From contig NZ_QGGQ01000003.1 in assembly GCF_003148665.1 (NCBI RefSeq), positions 62,001 through 126,000 of the forward strand: a stretch of DNA of 64,000 nt, read 5' to 3'. The notes under the pieces are model-generated. The model was not told the DNA's origin, did not search any database, and saw only the letters and a program-made list of their open reading frames with translations. Of this stretch, positions 47,523 through 55,965 are shown piece after piece. Within the stretch, counting starts at the first letter, position 1; each line of letters opens with the position of its first letter. Both the position numbers and the translations under genes were made by a program. The stretch is from Maribacter polysiphoniae. GTDB taxonomy: Bacteria > Bacteroidota > Bacteroidia > Flavobacteriales > Flavobacteriaceae.

Positions 47523-48425
47523 GGGACAGTGGGCAGTGGGCAGTGGGCAGTGGGCAGTGGGCAGTAAACAGTGGGCAATTAACAATGAACAATAAGCAAT
47601 GAGCAATGGACAGCTAACAGCCAAGTTTAAAGTTATAAGTGTTAAGTTAAAAGTTTTTGTGAACGTGAACAGTGGACAGTGAACAGTGGGCAGTGGACAG
47701 TTGGCAGTTAACAATGAACAATTAACAGTTAGCAATTAACAATGGGCAATAAGCAATTAATAATTAACAATGAGCAATGAGCAATGGACAATGAACAGCT
47801 AACAGCCAAGTTTAAAGTTATAAGTGTTAAGTTAAAAGTTTTTGTGAACGTGAACAGTGGACAGTGAACAGTGGGCAGTGGACAGTTGGCAGTTAACAAT
47901 GAACAATTAACAGTTAGCAATTAACAATGGGCAATAAGCAATTAATAATTAACAATGAGCAATGAGCAATGGACAATGAACAGCTAACAGCCAAGTTTAA
48001 AGTTATAAGTGTTAAGTTAAAAGTTTTTGTGAACGTGGACAGTGAACAGTGAACAGTGGGCAGTAAGCAGTGGGCAGTAAGCAGTGGGCAGTAAGCAGTG
48101 GGCAGTGAACAGTGGGCAGTGGGCAATGGGCAATGAACAATAAACAATAAACAATGAACAATTGGCGAATAGCGAATGGCAAACAGCTAACAGCCAAGTT
48201 GGAAGTTATAAGTTTAAAGTTAAAAGTTTTTGTGAACGTGAACAGTGAACAGTGGGCAGTGAACAGTGAACAGTGGGCAGTAAACAGTGGGCAGTGAGCA
48301 ATTAATAATTAACAATGAGCAATGAACAATGGACAATGAACAGCGAAAAGCCAAGTTTAAAGTTATAAGGGGTAAGTTAAAAGATTGTTTTTATTTATGA
48401 CAGCCATTAGCCATTGGCGAACAGC
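47523..48425 (+). repeat. Heptanucleotide array 3 with 185-bp higher-order repeats
   Basis: About 900 bp between the sigma-factor gene and xerD. 7-nt units (gcagtgg, gcagtaa, acaatga, gcaatta, acagcta) alternate with an AT-rich spacer containing agttataagtgttaagtt and gtttttgtgaacg, which recurs at 47653, 47838, 48023 and 48227 (periods 185, 185 and 204 bp). The unit structure and spacer resemble array 2. The open minus-strand frames across it encode only repeated Cys/Leu/Pro peptides. Confidence 0.92.
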
Positions 48426-48434
48426 AACAACCTA

Positions 48435-49331
48435 CTATTTCCTTGGATGGTACTTGTCCATGACCTCGGTTAAATGGGAGCGATCGACATGCACATATAC
48501 TTCGGTGGTGGTAATGCTCTCATGGCCCAGCATTTGTTGAATGGCCCTAAGGTCGGCCCCATTTTTTAAAAGATGGGTGGCAAAGGAGTGCCGAAAGGTA
48601 TGTGGACTTATACTTTTTCCCAATTCGATCTTGGTAGCGAGTTGTTTTATGATCGTAAAGATCATGGCACGGGTAAGTTGTTTGCCCCGGCGGTTCAAAA
48701 ACAGGATATCATCAAACCCCTTCTGTATGTTTTGGTGCACCCGAACCTCATTTCGGTAGATATTGATATATTTTTTATTGAAATCACTGATCGGTACAAA
48801 GCGTTGTTTGTCGCCCTTTCCCGTTACCTTTATAAAATCCTCCTCAAAAAAAAGGTCCGATATGCGTAGGTTTATCAGTTCGGAAACCCGGAGTCCACAC
48901 CCATATAAGGTTTCTAGCATGGCCCGGTTGCGTTCCCCTTCGGGTTTGGAAAGGTCCACGGCCCCAATGATCTTATCGATTTCATCCTCGGAAAGGGTAT
49001 CGGGCAACTTTCTGCCGATTTTGGGCGATTCAAGCAAATCCATAGGGTTGTCGGTGCGGTAATCCTCAAAGGTCAAGTAGTTGAAGAAACTCTTTAAGCC
49101 CGATATAATACGGGCCTGTGACCGGGGATTTACGTCTTGCGCGATTTCATAGATAAAACGCTGTACGGTTTCCTTGTCTATAAGCAAAGGACTTACGGTG
49201 AGGGTGTTATCCTCAAGAAAGCCGATTAATTTGGCCACATCCAAAAGGTAGTTTTTAATGGAGTTGTCAGACAGGCCACGTTCTAGCTTAAGATAGTCTT
49301 CGTAATCCTCCAAGGCTTGTTTCCATTTCAT
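48435..49331 (-). CDS. xerD: Tyrosine recombinase XerD-type
   Basis: Site-specific recombinase of 298 residues resolving chromosome dimers at the terminus together with XerC. I start at the ATG at 49331 (MKWKQALEDYEDYLKLERG); a longer frame to 49385 adds 18 residues that do not fit the family. The N-terminal SAM-like domain is followed by the catalytic set: Arg in GCGLRVSELI, Lys in GKGDKQRF, HxxR in HTFRHSFATHLL, His in LGHESITT and Tyr in EVYVHV. It is adjacent to a heptamer array and near aroQ. XerC versus XerD assignment is by general likeness only. Confidence 0.9.
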   Translation of the reverse strand: MKWKQALEDYEDYLKLERGLSDNSIKNYLLDVAKLIGFLEDNTLTVSPLLIDKETVQRFIYEIAQDVNPRSQARIISGLKSFFNYLTFEDYRTDNPMDLLESPKIGRKLPDTLSEDEIDKIIGAVDLSKPEGERNRAMLETLYGCGLRVSELINLRISDLFFEEDFIKVTGKGDKQRFVPISDFNKKYINIYRNEVRVHQNIQKGFDDILFLNRRGKQLTRAMIFTIIKQLATKIELGKSISPHTFRHSFATHLLKNGADLRAIQQMLGHESITTTEVYVHVDRSHLTEVMDKYHPRK

Positions 49332-49446
49332 GCTACAAATATTCAATTTATATGGCTCAAATGATTTTAAAAGCTGATAAAACAATATTACACAACATAT
49401 TTGGAATATTACACAACGAAAATTAGTCGAATGATGTAAGTCATTC

Positions 49447-49454
49447 TAAGTTTG
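49447..49454 (+). promoter_or_regulatory. -7 promoter element of the first beta-barrel gene
   Basis: TAAGTTTG fits TAnnTTTG. TTAG at 49423-49426, 20 bp upstream, is a three-of-four match to the -33 box. The start codon lies 25 bp downstream. Confidence 0.45.
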
Positions 49455-49479
49455 CCCCATCAATTTAAAACAATCAATT

Positions 49480-49965
49480 ATGAAAAAAGTAGTATTAGTA
49501 GCAGCATTGGCTTTATTTGGTTTCAGTGTTAATGCACAGGAAGGTTTTTTTGCTAAGGCCGGCTTGTCTAACGTAACAGCCAAAGTAGACATATTTGACG
49601 AAACTGTATCCGATTCTGAAATGGGTTTCTTTGTCGGAGTAGGCTACAATTTTGAGGTTAGCGATACCTTCGAAGTTGAACCGTCTGTTCTTTATAGCCT
49701 TGTTAGTGATTTAAATTCATTGTACATTCCAATAATGGCGAAGTACGAGGTTGCCGAATCATTCACTATTCAGGCAGGACCTCAAATAAATTACCTATTG
49801 GAAGATGTGCCACAAGGTGAATTCGGATTGGATCTAGCCTTTGGTGTAGGGTATAGCTTTTCTGAACAATTCTTTGCAGATGCCAGATATGGTATAGAGG
49901 TTTCAAGGGATATTGAAGGTTTTAGCTTAAACTCATTACAAATAGGGGTTGGTTATAGATTCTAA
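49480..49965 (+). CDS. Small outer-membrane beta-barrel protein 1
   Basis: Protein of 161 residues: signal peptide (cleavage after VNAQ, about 20), then alternating amphipathic strands ending in an aromatic residue (LQIGVGYRF), the typical C-terminal signal for outer-membrane barrel assembly. The size suits an eight-strand OmpX/OmpW-like porin-family barrel. It shares the segments SLYIPIMAKYEV and IQAGPQINY with the next gene, showing common descent. Function unknown. A terminator hairpin follows 19 bp downstream, so it is transcribed on its own. Confidence 0.85.
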   Translation: MKKVVLVAALALFGFSVNAQEGFFAKAGLSNVTAKVDIFDETVSDSEMGFFVGVGYNFEVSDTFEVEPSVLYSLVSDLNSLYIPIMAKYEVAESFTIQAGPQINYLLEDVPQGEFGLDLAFGVGYSFSEQFFADARYGIEVSRDIEGFSLNSLQIGVGYRF

Positions 49966-49983
49966 AACATAAAATCAATTTTG

Positions 49984-50017
49984 AAAAGCGAAAACGAATC
50001 CAGTTTTCGCTTTTTTT
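49984..50017 (+). terminator. Terminator of beta-barrel gene 1
   Basis: 12-bp stem AAAAGCGAAAAC / GTTTTCGCTTTT with a 7-nt loop and a T run. Confidence 0.85.
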
Positions 50018-50100
50018 ATGCCCTTTTTTTAGATTAGGCATCGTATTTGTATTAGGTAGTGTACACGATTCATGTTTTATGAACTAAACACTATACTATT

Positions 50101-50706
50101 ATGAAAAAATTATTACTTCTTCCGTTGATTGCCTTTTTTGCCCTTACGACGACCCATGCCCAGGAACCGGTGCGTTTTGGACTTACGGGCGGACTCCTGA
50201 ACACCAATGTTGATTTTAAGACCGGTAATTCCCTTTTGAACCTTGTCGGGGTCGAAAAATACGGGAACATCAACAATACCGGTTTTTATATAGGGGCCTT
50301 GGTAGATATTGCCGCCACCGAAAAATTCCATGTACAGCCAGAACTGACCTATGGGAAGTCCGAAGACCTTTCTTTTGTCTATTTGCCCATCATGGCCAAA
50401 TATTATGTAGCTCCTAAATTTCACATACAGGCCGGACCCCAATTGAATTTTTCCTCTAATCTCGACGATATTAAAAATACCATTCGCGATGCCGAGGAAC
50501 TTTTGGGCACCAATGGCGATGTTGATGATGTACTCCGAACCGTCGGGGTGGATTTAGGTGTGGGTGCCGGTTTTGATGTTACCGATAATTTTACGATCCA
50601 GGCACGTTATTCCTTTGAACTGTCCGATAGGTATTCTGGTCCCGCTGGTGGCGTACTCGATATTAAGGGGTCTGCATTGCAGGTCGGGGTAGCCTTTATG
50701 TTCTAA
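50101..50706 (+). CDS. Small outer-membrane beta-barrel protein 2
   Basis: Protein of 201 residues with a signal peptide (cleavage near THAQ) and a barrel ending LQVGVAFMF. The segments FVYLPIMAKYYV and IQAGPQLNF repeat those of barrel gene 1. An extended loop (about 120-145) is rich in Asp, Asn and Glu. No ligand can be predicted; the family includes small structural or porin-like barrels. It is in the same direction as barrels 1 and 3 but has its own terminator, so each gene seems to be a separate unit. Confidence 0.85.
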   Translation: MKKLLLLPLIAFFALTTTHAQEPVRFGLTGGLLNTNVDFKTGNSLLNLVGVEKYGNINNTGFYIGALVDIAATEKFHVQPELTYGKSEDLSFVYLPIMAKYYVAPKFHIQAGPQLNFSSNLDDIKNTIRDAEELLGTNGDVDDVLRTVGVDLGVGAGFDVTDNFTIQARYSFELSDRYSGPAGGVLDIKGSALQVGVAFMF

Positions 50707-50770
50707 TATAAGGATATAACCGGTTTTGCTTTCCGAAGGAAGGACTGCCAAGACGATATCAATAGGTATA

Positions 50771-50797
50771 AACGACCCCGAAACGGGTCGTTTTCTT
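50771..50797 (+). terminator. Terminator of beta-barrel gene 2
   Basis: AACGACCC / GGGTCGTT stem around a short loop, followed by TTTTCTTTT. Confidence 0.8.
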
Positions 50798-50920
50798 TTG
50801 GATTCCTGTGGAAATCCACCCCTTTTACCCGAATTAATGTAGGTTGGTTTGCAACAAAAACCTATGCATTGCGTTTTCGTATGTAGTTTAAACCAATCAC
50901 TTTAATAAAACCAAACCACA

Positions 50921-51433
50921 ATGCACAAAAACCTATTCGCCCTGATCTTTCTTTTTATGGGAACCGGAATTTTTGCCCAAGAAGGCTTTAAACTCGGGTT
51001 TCACGGGGGCTTGCCCATCAACGACTTTAATGATGCCGTAACCTTGACCCTTGCTTTGGATGCGGGTTATATGTATGCTGCGAACGAAACAATCGATATC
51101 GGGATCGCCACGGGATTTATACACGGCTTTGGCGAAAGCTTCAGTTCAGAGGCCATAGAAGCCGATTTTCCCAATGTGGAATTTATGCCCGTGGCCGCCT
51201 CGGTTCGTATATGGACCTCCAATTCGTTCTCCTTCGGAGTAGATGGGGGGTATGCCGTAGGTATCAATGACGGTAATGATGGTGGACTCTATTACCGACC
51301 CGTTATCGGGTATCTTATGGGCCCCAGTACCGAGGTCAATTTTTCATATTCGACGGTAGAGCTCGATGGGGCTACCTGGAACACTCTGAATCTCGGTGTC
51401 CTGTACACCTTTAAATCGAAACGCAGTCGATGA
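50921..51433 (+). CDS. Small outer-membrane beta-barrel protein 3
   Basis: Protein of 170 residues: signal peptide (cleavage after FAQ), then barrel strands with GFKLGFHGGLPINDF near the start and NTLNLGVLYTFK near the end; here four basic or polar residues (SKRSR) follow the terminal Phe, unusual for barrels of this kind. It differs more from barrels 1 and 2 than they do from each other. It has a terminator 38 bp downstream. The function is unknown. Confidence 0.8.
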   Translation: MHKNLFALIFLFMGTGIFAQEGFKLGFHGGLPINDFNDAVTLTLALDAGYMYAANETIDIGIATGFIHGFGESFSSEAIEADFPNVEFMPVAASVRIWTSNSFSFGVDGGYAVGINDGNDGGLYYRPVIGYLMGPSTEVNFSYSTVELDGATWNTLNLGVLYTFKSKRSR

Positions 51434-51471
51434 TCAAAACCGATGATACCATTAAAATAACCATAGGGGAG

Positions 51472-51498
51472 GGGAAGCGATCATGCTTCCCTTTTTTT
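51472..51498 (+). terminator. Terminator of beta-barrel gene 3
   Basis: GGGAAGC / GCTTCCC stem with a 6-nt loop and a run of seven T. Confidence 0.8.
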
Positions 51499-51623
51499 AT
51501 TTCGCATAAATCGATACATTTATGCAATGAAAGCCACACACAGGCTCCTAGTGGTATGCTGAGGGTGCTGTTACACGTGCTGTAGTAGTATCGAGGGTCA
51601 TAAGGCCCATAAAAACAAGGATA

Positions 51624-52037
51624 ATGAAGATAATGATCATCAACGGACCCAATTTGAACCTCTTGGGCAAACGGGAACCTGAAGTATACGGAAGTACTAC
51701 TTTTGAGGCATATTTCGCTGAATTACAGACCAAGTTCAAAACGGTAGAGTTGGCCTATTACCAATCGAATATCGAGGGGGAGCTTATTGACAAGATCCAG
51801 GAAGTCGGTTTTTCGTATGATGGTATTATTTTGAATGCCGGGGCCTATACCCACACCTCGATCGGTATTGGCGATGCCATCCGGGGTATTACCACCCCAG
51901 TGATCGAAGTACATATTTCCAACACGTTCGGGCGGGAAGCCTTTCGTCATGTATCGCATATATCACCAGCGGCCAAGGGTGTTATTTTAGGGTTCGGCCT
52001 ACAGAGTTACGATCTGGCCATACAGAGTTTTTTGTAA
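51624..52037 (+). CDS. aroQ: Type II 3-dehydroquinate dehydratase
   Basis: Enzyme of the shikimate pathway, 137 residues, removing water from 3-dehydroquinate. Family motifs are NGPNLNLLGKREPEVYG with the catalytic tyrosine, GIILNAGAYTHTSIGI and VIEVHISN with the catalytic histidine. Family length is normal. In related Flavobacteriia aroQ commonly sits beside xerD; here three barrel genes lie between them. A start at 51624 is followed by a second ATG at 51633; both give a full domain. Confidence 0.95.
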   Translation: MKIMIINGPNLNLLGKREPEVYGSTTFEAYFAELQTKFKTVELAYYQSNIEGELIDKIQEVGFSYDGIILNAGAYTHTSIGIGDAIRGITTPVIEVHISNTFGREAFRHVSHISPAAKGVILGFGLQSYDLAIQSFL

Positions 52038-52068
52038 GAGGTATAGGAGGTAGTTAATAGACCATTTT

Positions 52069-52266
52069 ATGCACCCATTGTGGGGGTATATAGATGTATT
52101 TACTTCGACCATATCCTATTTACTTGAGTGTTACAAAGAATACTTGACGAAAAGAATTCCTGAAAAACGGAATGAATTAACTGAATGGTACAAAGAATTT
52201 AAAGAACCATATAATAGAATAGTTTCAGAGTCAGTAATAAATGATAAAAATAAAGCTAGTGGCTAA
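52069..52266 (+). CDS. Short hypothetical protein, doubtful
   Basis: A 65-codon frame starting 31 bp after aroQ. The product is polar and helical (CYKEYLTKRIPEKRNELTEW) without any recognisable domain, membrane segment or signal. Its base composition is AT-rich, as in the accessory region that begins here. A terminator hairpin lies 50 bp after its stop. It may be a real small gene or a fragment. Confidence 0.3.
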   Translation: MHPLWGYIDVFTSTISYLLECYKEYLTKRIPEKRNELTEWYKEFKEPYNRIVSESVINDKNKASG

Positions 52267-52317
52267 CACCGGTAACCCTTGCACAAACCTTTAATCCTCC
52301 ATAAAGCGGATTCATAT

Positions 52318-52341
52318 AAGCCTCTTCAAGGGGCTTTTTAT
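52318..52341 (+). terminator. Terminator downstream of aroQ
   Basis: AAGCCTCTT / AAGGGGCTT with a single T-G pair, followed by TTTTTA. Confidence 0.6.
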
Positions 52342-52493
52342 GTGTATGGATATAAGTACCGTTTTATGTATTCGACCAAAAGCAAATTCGTTTCCTCCAC
52401 CTTCTGAACGTTTTTTGGTGAACTTCAGGTACTTTTTCTTGCGGTGAACCCACCACCATCCCTTCTTGCGATTTCCCCTATCAAACGAATAGC
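52338..52493 (-). pseudogene. Relic frame beside boundary repeat copy 1
   Basis: On the minus strand an open stretch without a start reads AIRLIGEIARRDGGG, meets a TGA, then continues in frame as PKNVQKVEETNLLLVEYIKR to a TAA at 52338-52340. The helical ending looks like a real protein C terminus, now broken. No family recognised. Confidence 0.35.
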
Positions 52494-52535
52494 TTATCTT
52501 TAAATCAATAACCTAACATAGGGCCCCAACCGTTG
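52469..52535 (+). repeat. Boundary repeat, copy 1
   Basis: About 65 bp containing CCCCTAT ... ATAGGG arms around an AT-rich centre (cttatctttaaatcaata). It matches 55903-55945 and 56879-56945. It ends about 40 bp before the AraC gene. Confidence 0.8.
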
Positions 52536-52572
52536 TAAACCATCTAAAGAACCAGTAACAGAAACTAACATT

Positions 52573-53442
52573 TTGCGAAAATTCATTTTTGAAAAAACAA
52601 AGTACGGATTCGAATTGCTTATGGATTTACATAAGTTCGAGGGTAATCCGAATGTCTTTTTTGATCCTGAGCCACAGACAACCGATTTTTTTGAGATCTT
52701 AATTTTTGAAAAAGCGAAGGGAAGGATTGAATTGAATGGACAATTATTGGACATTAAGGAGCATAGCTTTTTTTTCATTTCCCCTTTCCAGAAAAAAAGG
52801 TGTATGGTCGACCTGTCTGGAATTAAAGGTTTTCATCTTGTTTTTCAAAATGACTTTCTATCGGATTTTTTTGATGATAAATTGTTTACGTACCGACTGC
52901 AATACTTTTATAATTCGCAACACCCCCAATATCTACGATTGCAAAATGAAGATTATAATATGGTACGATTGGCTTTGAATGAAATTATCGCTGAGATAAA
53001 TAATTATCGAAATGATAGTCCACATATATTGCGTTCACTGCTATATTTCTCATTGTCGAAGCTCAATCGATTGTATTCAAAGTGCTATGATATATCACCC
53101 AACACCCAATCGAATTCAATCATTTATAAATTCAAGGAACTACTCGAACTGAATATCCGCAGTTTGCATTCGGTAAAGGATTATTGTGATGCATTAAGGG
53201 TAACCCGCCATCAGCTCAATGCCATGGTAAAGGAGCATACTCGGCATACGACAAAGGAAATCATCAACAATAGACTGCTGCTTGAGATAAAAACGGAACT
53301 CCGCTATTCCAACAAAACAATATCCGAAATAGCGGATGCCTTAAATTTCAGTGAACCTAATAATTTGACACGGTTCTTTTTGAAAATGGAAGGGGTCAAT
53401 CCTACCAAGTATCGGGAAAATTACCAAAATGATAGTAATTAA
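52573..53442 (+). CDS. AraC-family transcriptional regulator
   Basis: Regulator of 289 residues with an N-terminal cupin-like sensing part (about 30-110; EHSFFFISPFQKKRC) and a C-terminal double helix-turn-helix (about 190-285) with KDYCDALRVTRHQLNAMVKE and ISEIADALNFSEPNNLTRFF. The first open start is a TTG at 52573; the next ATG, 16 codons in, would trim the sensing domain, so the start is uncertain. It precedes two secreted-protein genes on the same strand and may control them. Confidence 0.88.
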   Translation: MRKFIFEKTKYGFELLMDLHKFEGNPNVFFDPEPQTTDFFEILIFEKAKGRIELNGQLLDIKEHSFFFISPFQKKRCMVDLSGIKGFHLVFQNDFLSDFFDDKLFTYRLQYFYNSQHPQYLRLQNEDYNMVRLALNEIIAEINNYRNDSPHILRSLLYFSLSKLNRLYSKCYDISPNTQSNSIIYKFKELLELNIRSLHSVKDYCDALRVTRHQLNAMVKEHTRHTTKEIINNRLLLEIKTELRYSNKTISEIADALNFSEPNNLTRFFLKMEGVNPTKYRENYQNDSN

Positions 53443-53498
53443 TGATAAAGTGATACGCTACTAGAGGCGGTAAATGGGTAATTTGGAAATAAAAAATC

Positions 53499-54590
53499 AT
53501 GGCAAAAATCAGTTATTCATTCATTGCTTTTTTTGGTCTTCAACTGGCTATCTCCCAAAGTCCCGAAATAAAAATTGACATGGTCGCTTCGAATTGGAAT
53601 GTTTCGCAAGAAACTACTTTTGAAAGATTCGACAATAGGGAAACCCTACTTCTAAATGGTGGAAGGGTCACCGTAAAAAACCACAGATTTACAAACGGTA
53701 CCATTGAAGTGGATGTGTATGCCAACGCCAACCGGAGTTTTGCAGGCATTACGTTTAGAAAGCAAAACAACACGATGGAGGAGGTTTATATGAGACTCCA
53801 TAAATCGAACCAAGTCGATGCCGTTCAATATACCCCCATTTATAATAATGAGTCGAATTGGCAATTATATCGCGAAAACCAGGCAAAGGTCTCATTTAAA
53901 AATACAGGTTGGAACAACTTGCGAATCGAGGTGAACAACCAAAGTGCCGAGGTTTTTGTAAACGACGAAAAAGTCATGACCATAGATGAACTAAGAACAG
54001 ACCAAAATGATGGGGAGATCGGACTCTTTGCTTTGTTCCCCAATAGGTTTTCAAACTTCAGGATTACACCCAAGGATGCCGTAGACCGTACCGATGCCGT
54101 AGCACGAACCAAAAAGGATAACGATCTTTCCGCTGATTCTTCCATTATCACGACATGGGAAATCACGAAGGCAAAACCCTACAAAGCGGAGGAGATACGT
54201 TTTGAAAACTTTGAAAAGGAAGAATACATGACGGTTAAAACGGAAGCGTCTGGACTCTTACCCATTTCCAAGTACATAAAGAAGTCTTCTTCGGGTAACT
54301 TCGAACAGAATGAAGAGGACTATATCGTCGCAGCTACAACAGTCTATGCCAGCAATGACGAGACGAAACTTTTGTCATTTGATTACAGTGACAGAATAAT
54401 GGTCTATTTAAATGGCAAAGCGGTTTTTAAGGGCAATAATGCCTTTAGGGCCAAAGGAATTCAATACATGGGGCATATTGACATTAATACCAATAAATTA
54501 TACCTGCCACTTAAAAAAGGAACAAACAAAATTCACTGTGTTGTTATGGATAAGGCAAATGGTTGGGGTTTAATTGCAAAATGGGAATGA
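53499..54590 (+). CDS. Secreted concanavalin-like protein (DUF1080-type)
   Basis: Protein of 363 residues with a signal peptide (FFGLQLAISQ). The N-terminal half (about 25-190) is a jelly-roll of the LamG/DUF1080 (3-keto-disaccharide hydrolase-like) kind: NGGRVTVKNHRFTNGTIEV, then FAGITFRKQNN and WNNLRIEVNNQSAEVFVND. The C-terminal half (about 210-363) is another beta-rich domain (SFDYSDRIMVYLNGKAVFKG) resembling galactose-binding folds. It probably binds or acts on a sugar or a glycoside; catalytic residues cannot be named. It lies 56 bp after the AraC gene. Confidence 0.7.
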   Translation: MAKISYSFIAFFGLQLAISQSPEIKIDMVASNWNVSQETTFERFDNRETLLLNGGRVTVKNHRFTNGTIEVDVYANANRSFAGITFRKQNNTMEEVYMRLHKSNQVDAVQYTPIYNNESNWQLYRENQAKVSFKNTGWNNLRIEVNNQSAEVFVNDEKVMTIDELRTDQNDGEIGLFALFPNRFSNFRITPKDAVDRTDAVARTKKDNDLSADSSIITTWEITKAKPYKAEEIRFENFEKEEYMTVKTEASGLLPISKYIKKSSSGNFEQNEEDYIVAATTVYASNDETKLLSFDYSDRIMVYLNGKAVFKGNNAFRAKGIQYMGHIDINTNKLYLPLKKGTNKIHCVVMDKANGWGLIAKWE

Positions 54591-54781
54591 TGCTTTAGAA
54601 CAATCTATTACCACAATTAGGGAGTCATAACGCTTCGGGATGACTAGCCCAAAACTAGTTAAGGACAGGCTATTCGAATCCAATTGAAATTGTCAACTGT
54701 CGGCCTTAATCAAAAATAATCGCTAACTTACGGTAAATGAAGGTTATACGATATTGTTGTAGCCCATTAAATCCAAATAAA

Positions 54782-55840
54782 ATGGAAAGGACTATCTTCT
54801 TATTCATTGCCTTTTTCCTCACGCTGCAGGTATCCTTAGCCCAATATCCAAATGGAAAGGTAGTTTACGAAAAATTATATTCAAAGTTATTGGAGAACCC
54901 CGGTGGCGAAAATCCGACACGAAGAGTGACTGTTTATCTCCCTCCGGGATATGATACAGGTGAAAAAAGATACCCAGTAATCTATTATCTACATGGTTTT
55001 ACATGGAATGATAGTCTGGCAATTGCAGTAGATAAATTTGATAAGTTATTGGATAAGGCTATTGCGACCAATAAAATAGAACCCGTAATTGTCGTTATGC
55101 CCGATCAATATACGGTATATCGAGGTAGTTGGTACACCAACTCAACACTAACCGGTAAATGGGCTGACTTTACGGGTAAGGACCTTGTTACATTTATTGA
55201 TAAGAACTTTAGGACAATCCCGGAAAGTGGGAGTAGGGGTATCGCGGGCCATTCAATGGGCGGGCAAGGAGCCATAAAAATGGGAATGATGTTTCCTGAT
55301 GTTTTTTCCTCTGTTTACGCTTTGTCCCCTGCACATATGGGAACACTTACCGAAGAGTTTGGAATTGATGGATATGCCCATAAACGAATAACAGAAATTT
55401 CATCTCACGAGCAATTGACCACAGGATATGCTGAATTTTTACCTAATGTCTTGGTTTCTATGGGTAGGGCATATTCACCAAACCTTGATAACCCACCTTA
55501 TTATATGGATTTTCCATTTGAATATGTTGGTGATAGTATAATTACTAACTACGATGTTATAGAGAAATGGAAAAATAACACTCCTGTTGGCATGATTGAC
55601 GATCACATTAATGATCTTAAAAAATTAAAAGCATTAAAGCTCGATTGGGGAAGAAATGAAGATAATAAGCTAATTCCTAATACCTGTTTGGAATTCAGCA
55701 AAAAGCTAGAAGCTTTTGGAATTAATCATTATGCGGAAACTTATATTGGTAATCATACCAATAAACTTTGGACCGAAGATGGCAGGGCTTTGAACAGTAT
55801 GTTGCCATTTTTTAATATGTATTTAAAATTCAGGGAATAA
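54782..55840 (+). CDS. Secreted esterase of the alpha/beta-hydrolase fold (Esterase D-like)
   Basis: Protein of 352 residues from the ATG at 54782 (MERTIFLFIAFFLTLQVSLA); a frame from 54737 adds 15 residues before the signal peptide. The fold is that of feruloyl/acetyl esterases and mycolyltransferase-like enzymes: GEKRYPVIYYLHGF for the oxyanion loop, the nucleophile in GIAGHSMGGQGAIKM, an Asp after strand 7, and the catalytic His in TYIGNHTNKLW. It may deacylate polysaccharides. It lies 190 bp after the concanavalin-like gene and a hairpin follows it. Confidence 0.82.
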   Translation: MERTIFLFIAFFLTLQVSLAQYPNGKVVYEKLYSKLLENPGGENPTRRVTVYLPPGYDTGEKRYPVIYYLHGFTWNDSLAIAVDKFDKLLDKAIATNKIEPVIVVMPDQYTVYRGSWYTNSTLTGKWADFTGKDLVTFIDKNFRTIPESGSRGIAGHSMGGQGAIKMGMMFPDVFSSVYALSPAHMGTLTEEFGIDGYAHKRITEISSHEQLTTGYAEFLPNVLVSMGRAYSPNLDNPPYYMDFPFEYVGDSIITNYDVIEKWKNNTPVGMIDDHINDLKKLKALKLDWGRNEDNKLIPNTCLEFSKKLEAFGINHYAETYIGNHTNKLWTEDGRALNSMLPFFNMYLKFRE

Positions 55841-55844
55841 ACGA

Positions 55845-55877
55845 GCTAAAACGCCACTTCCTATGAAAAGTTTTAGC
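55845..55877 (+). terminator. Hairpin after the esterase gene
   Basis: 8-bp stem GCTAAAAC / GTTTTAGC with a long loop, 5 bp after the stop. It lacks a clear T run. Similar AGCTAAAA motifs follow the stop codon at 56628 and the DUF6090 relic. Confidence 0.4.
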
Positions 55878-55902
55878 CCGGTTCTCTAAAGTCACTTTAT
55901 AT

Positions 55903-55945
55903 CTTATCTTTAAATCAATAACCAAACATAGGGGCTAGCCCGTTA
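55903..55945 (+). repeat. Boundary repeat, copy 2
   Basis: Core of the same repeat as 52469 and 56879, without the left arm. It ends 21 bp before the next gene. Confidence 0.8.
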
Positions 55946-55965
55946 CCACACATTTGAGAAAACCA

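Noticed and set aside
47460-48197. Four overlapping minus-strand frames with near-identical repetitive translations
   Set aside because: They fall wholly inside heptamer array 3 and repeat with its 185-bp period; not genes.
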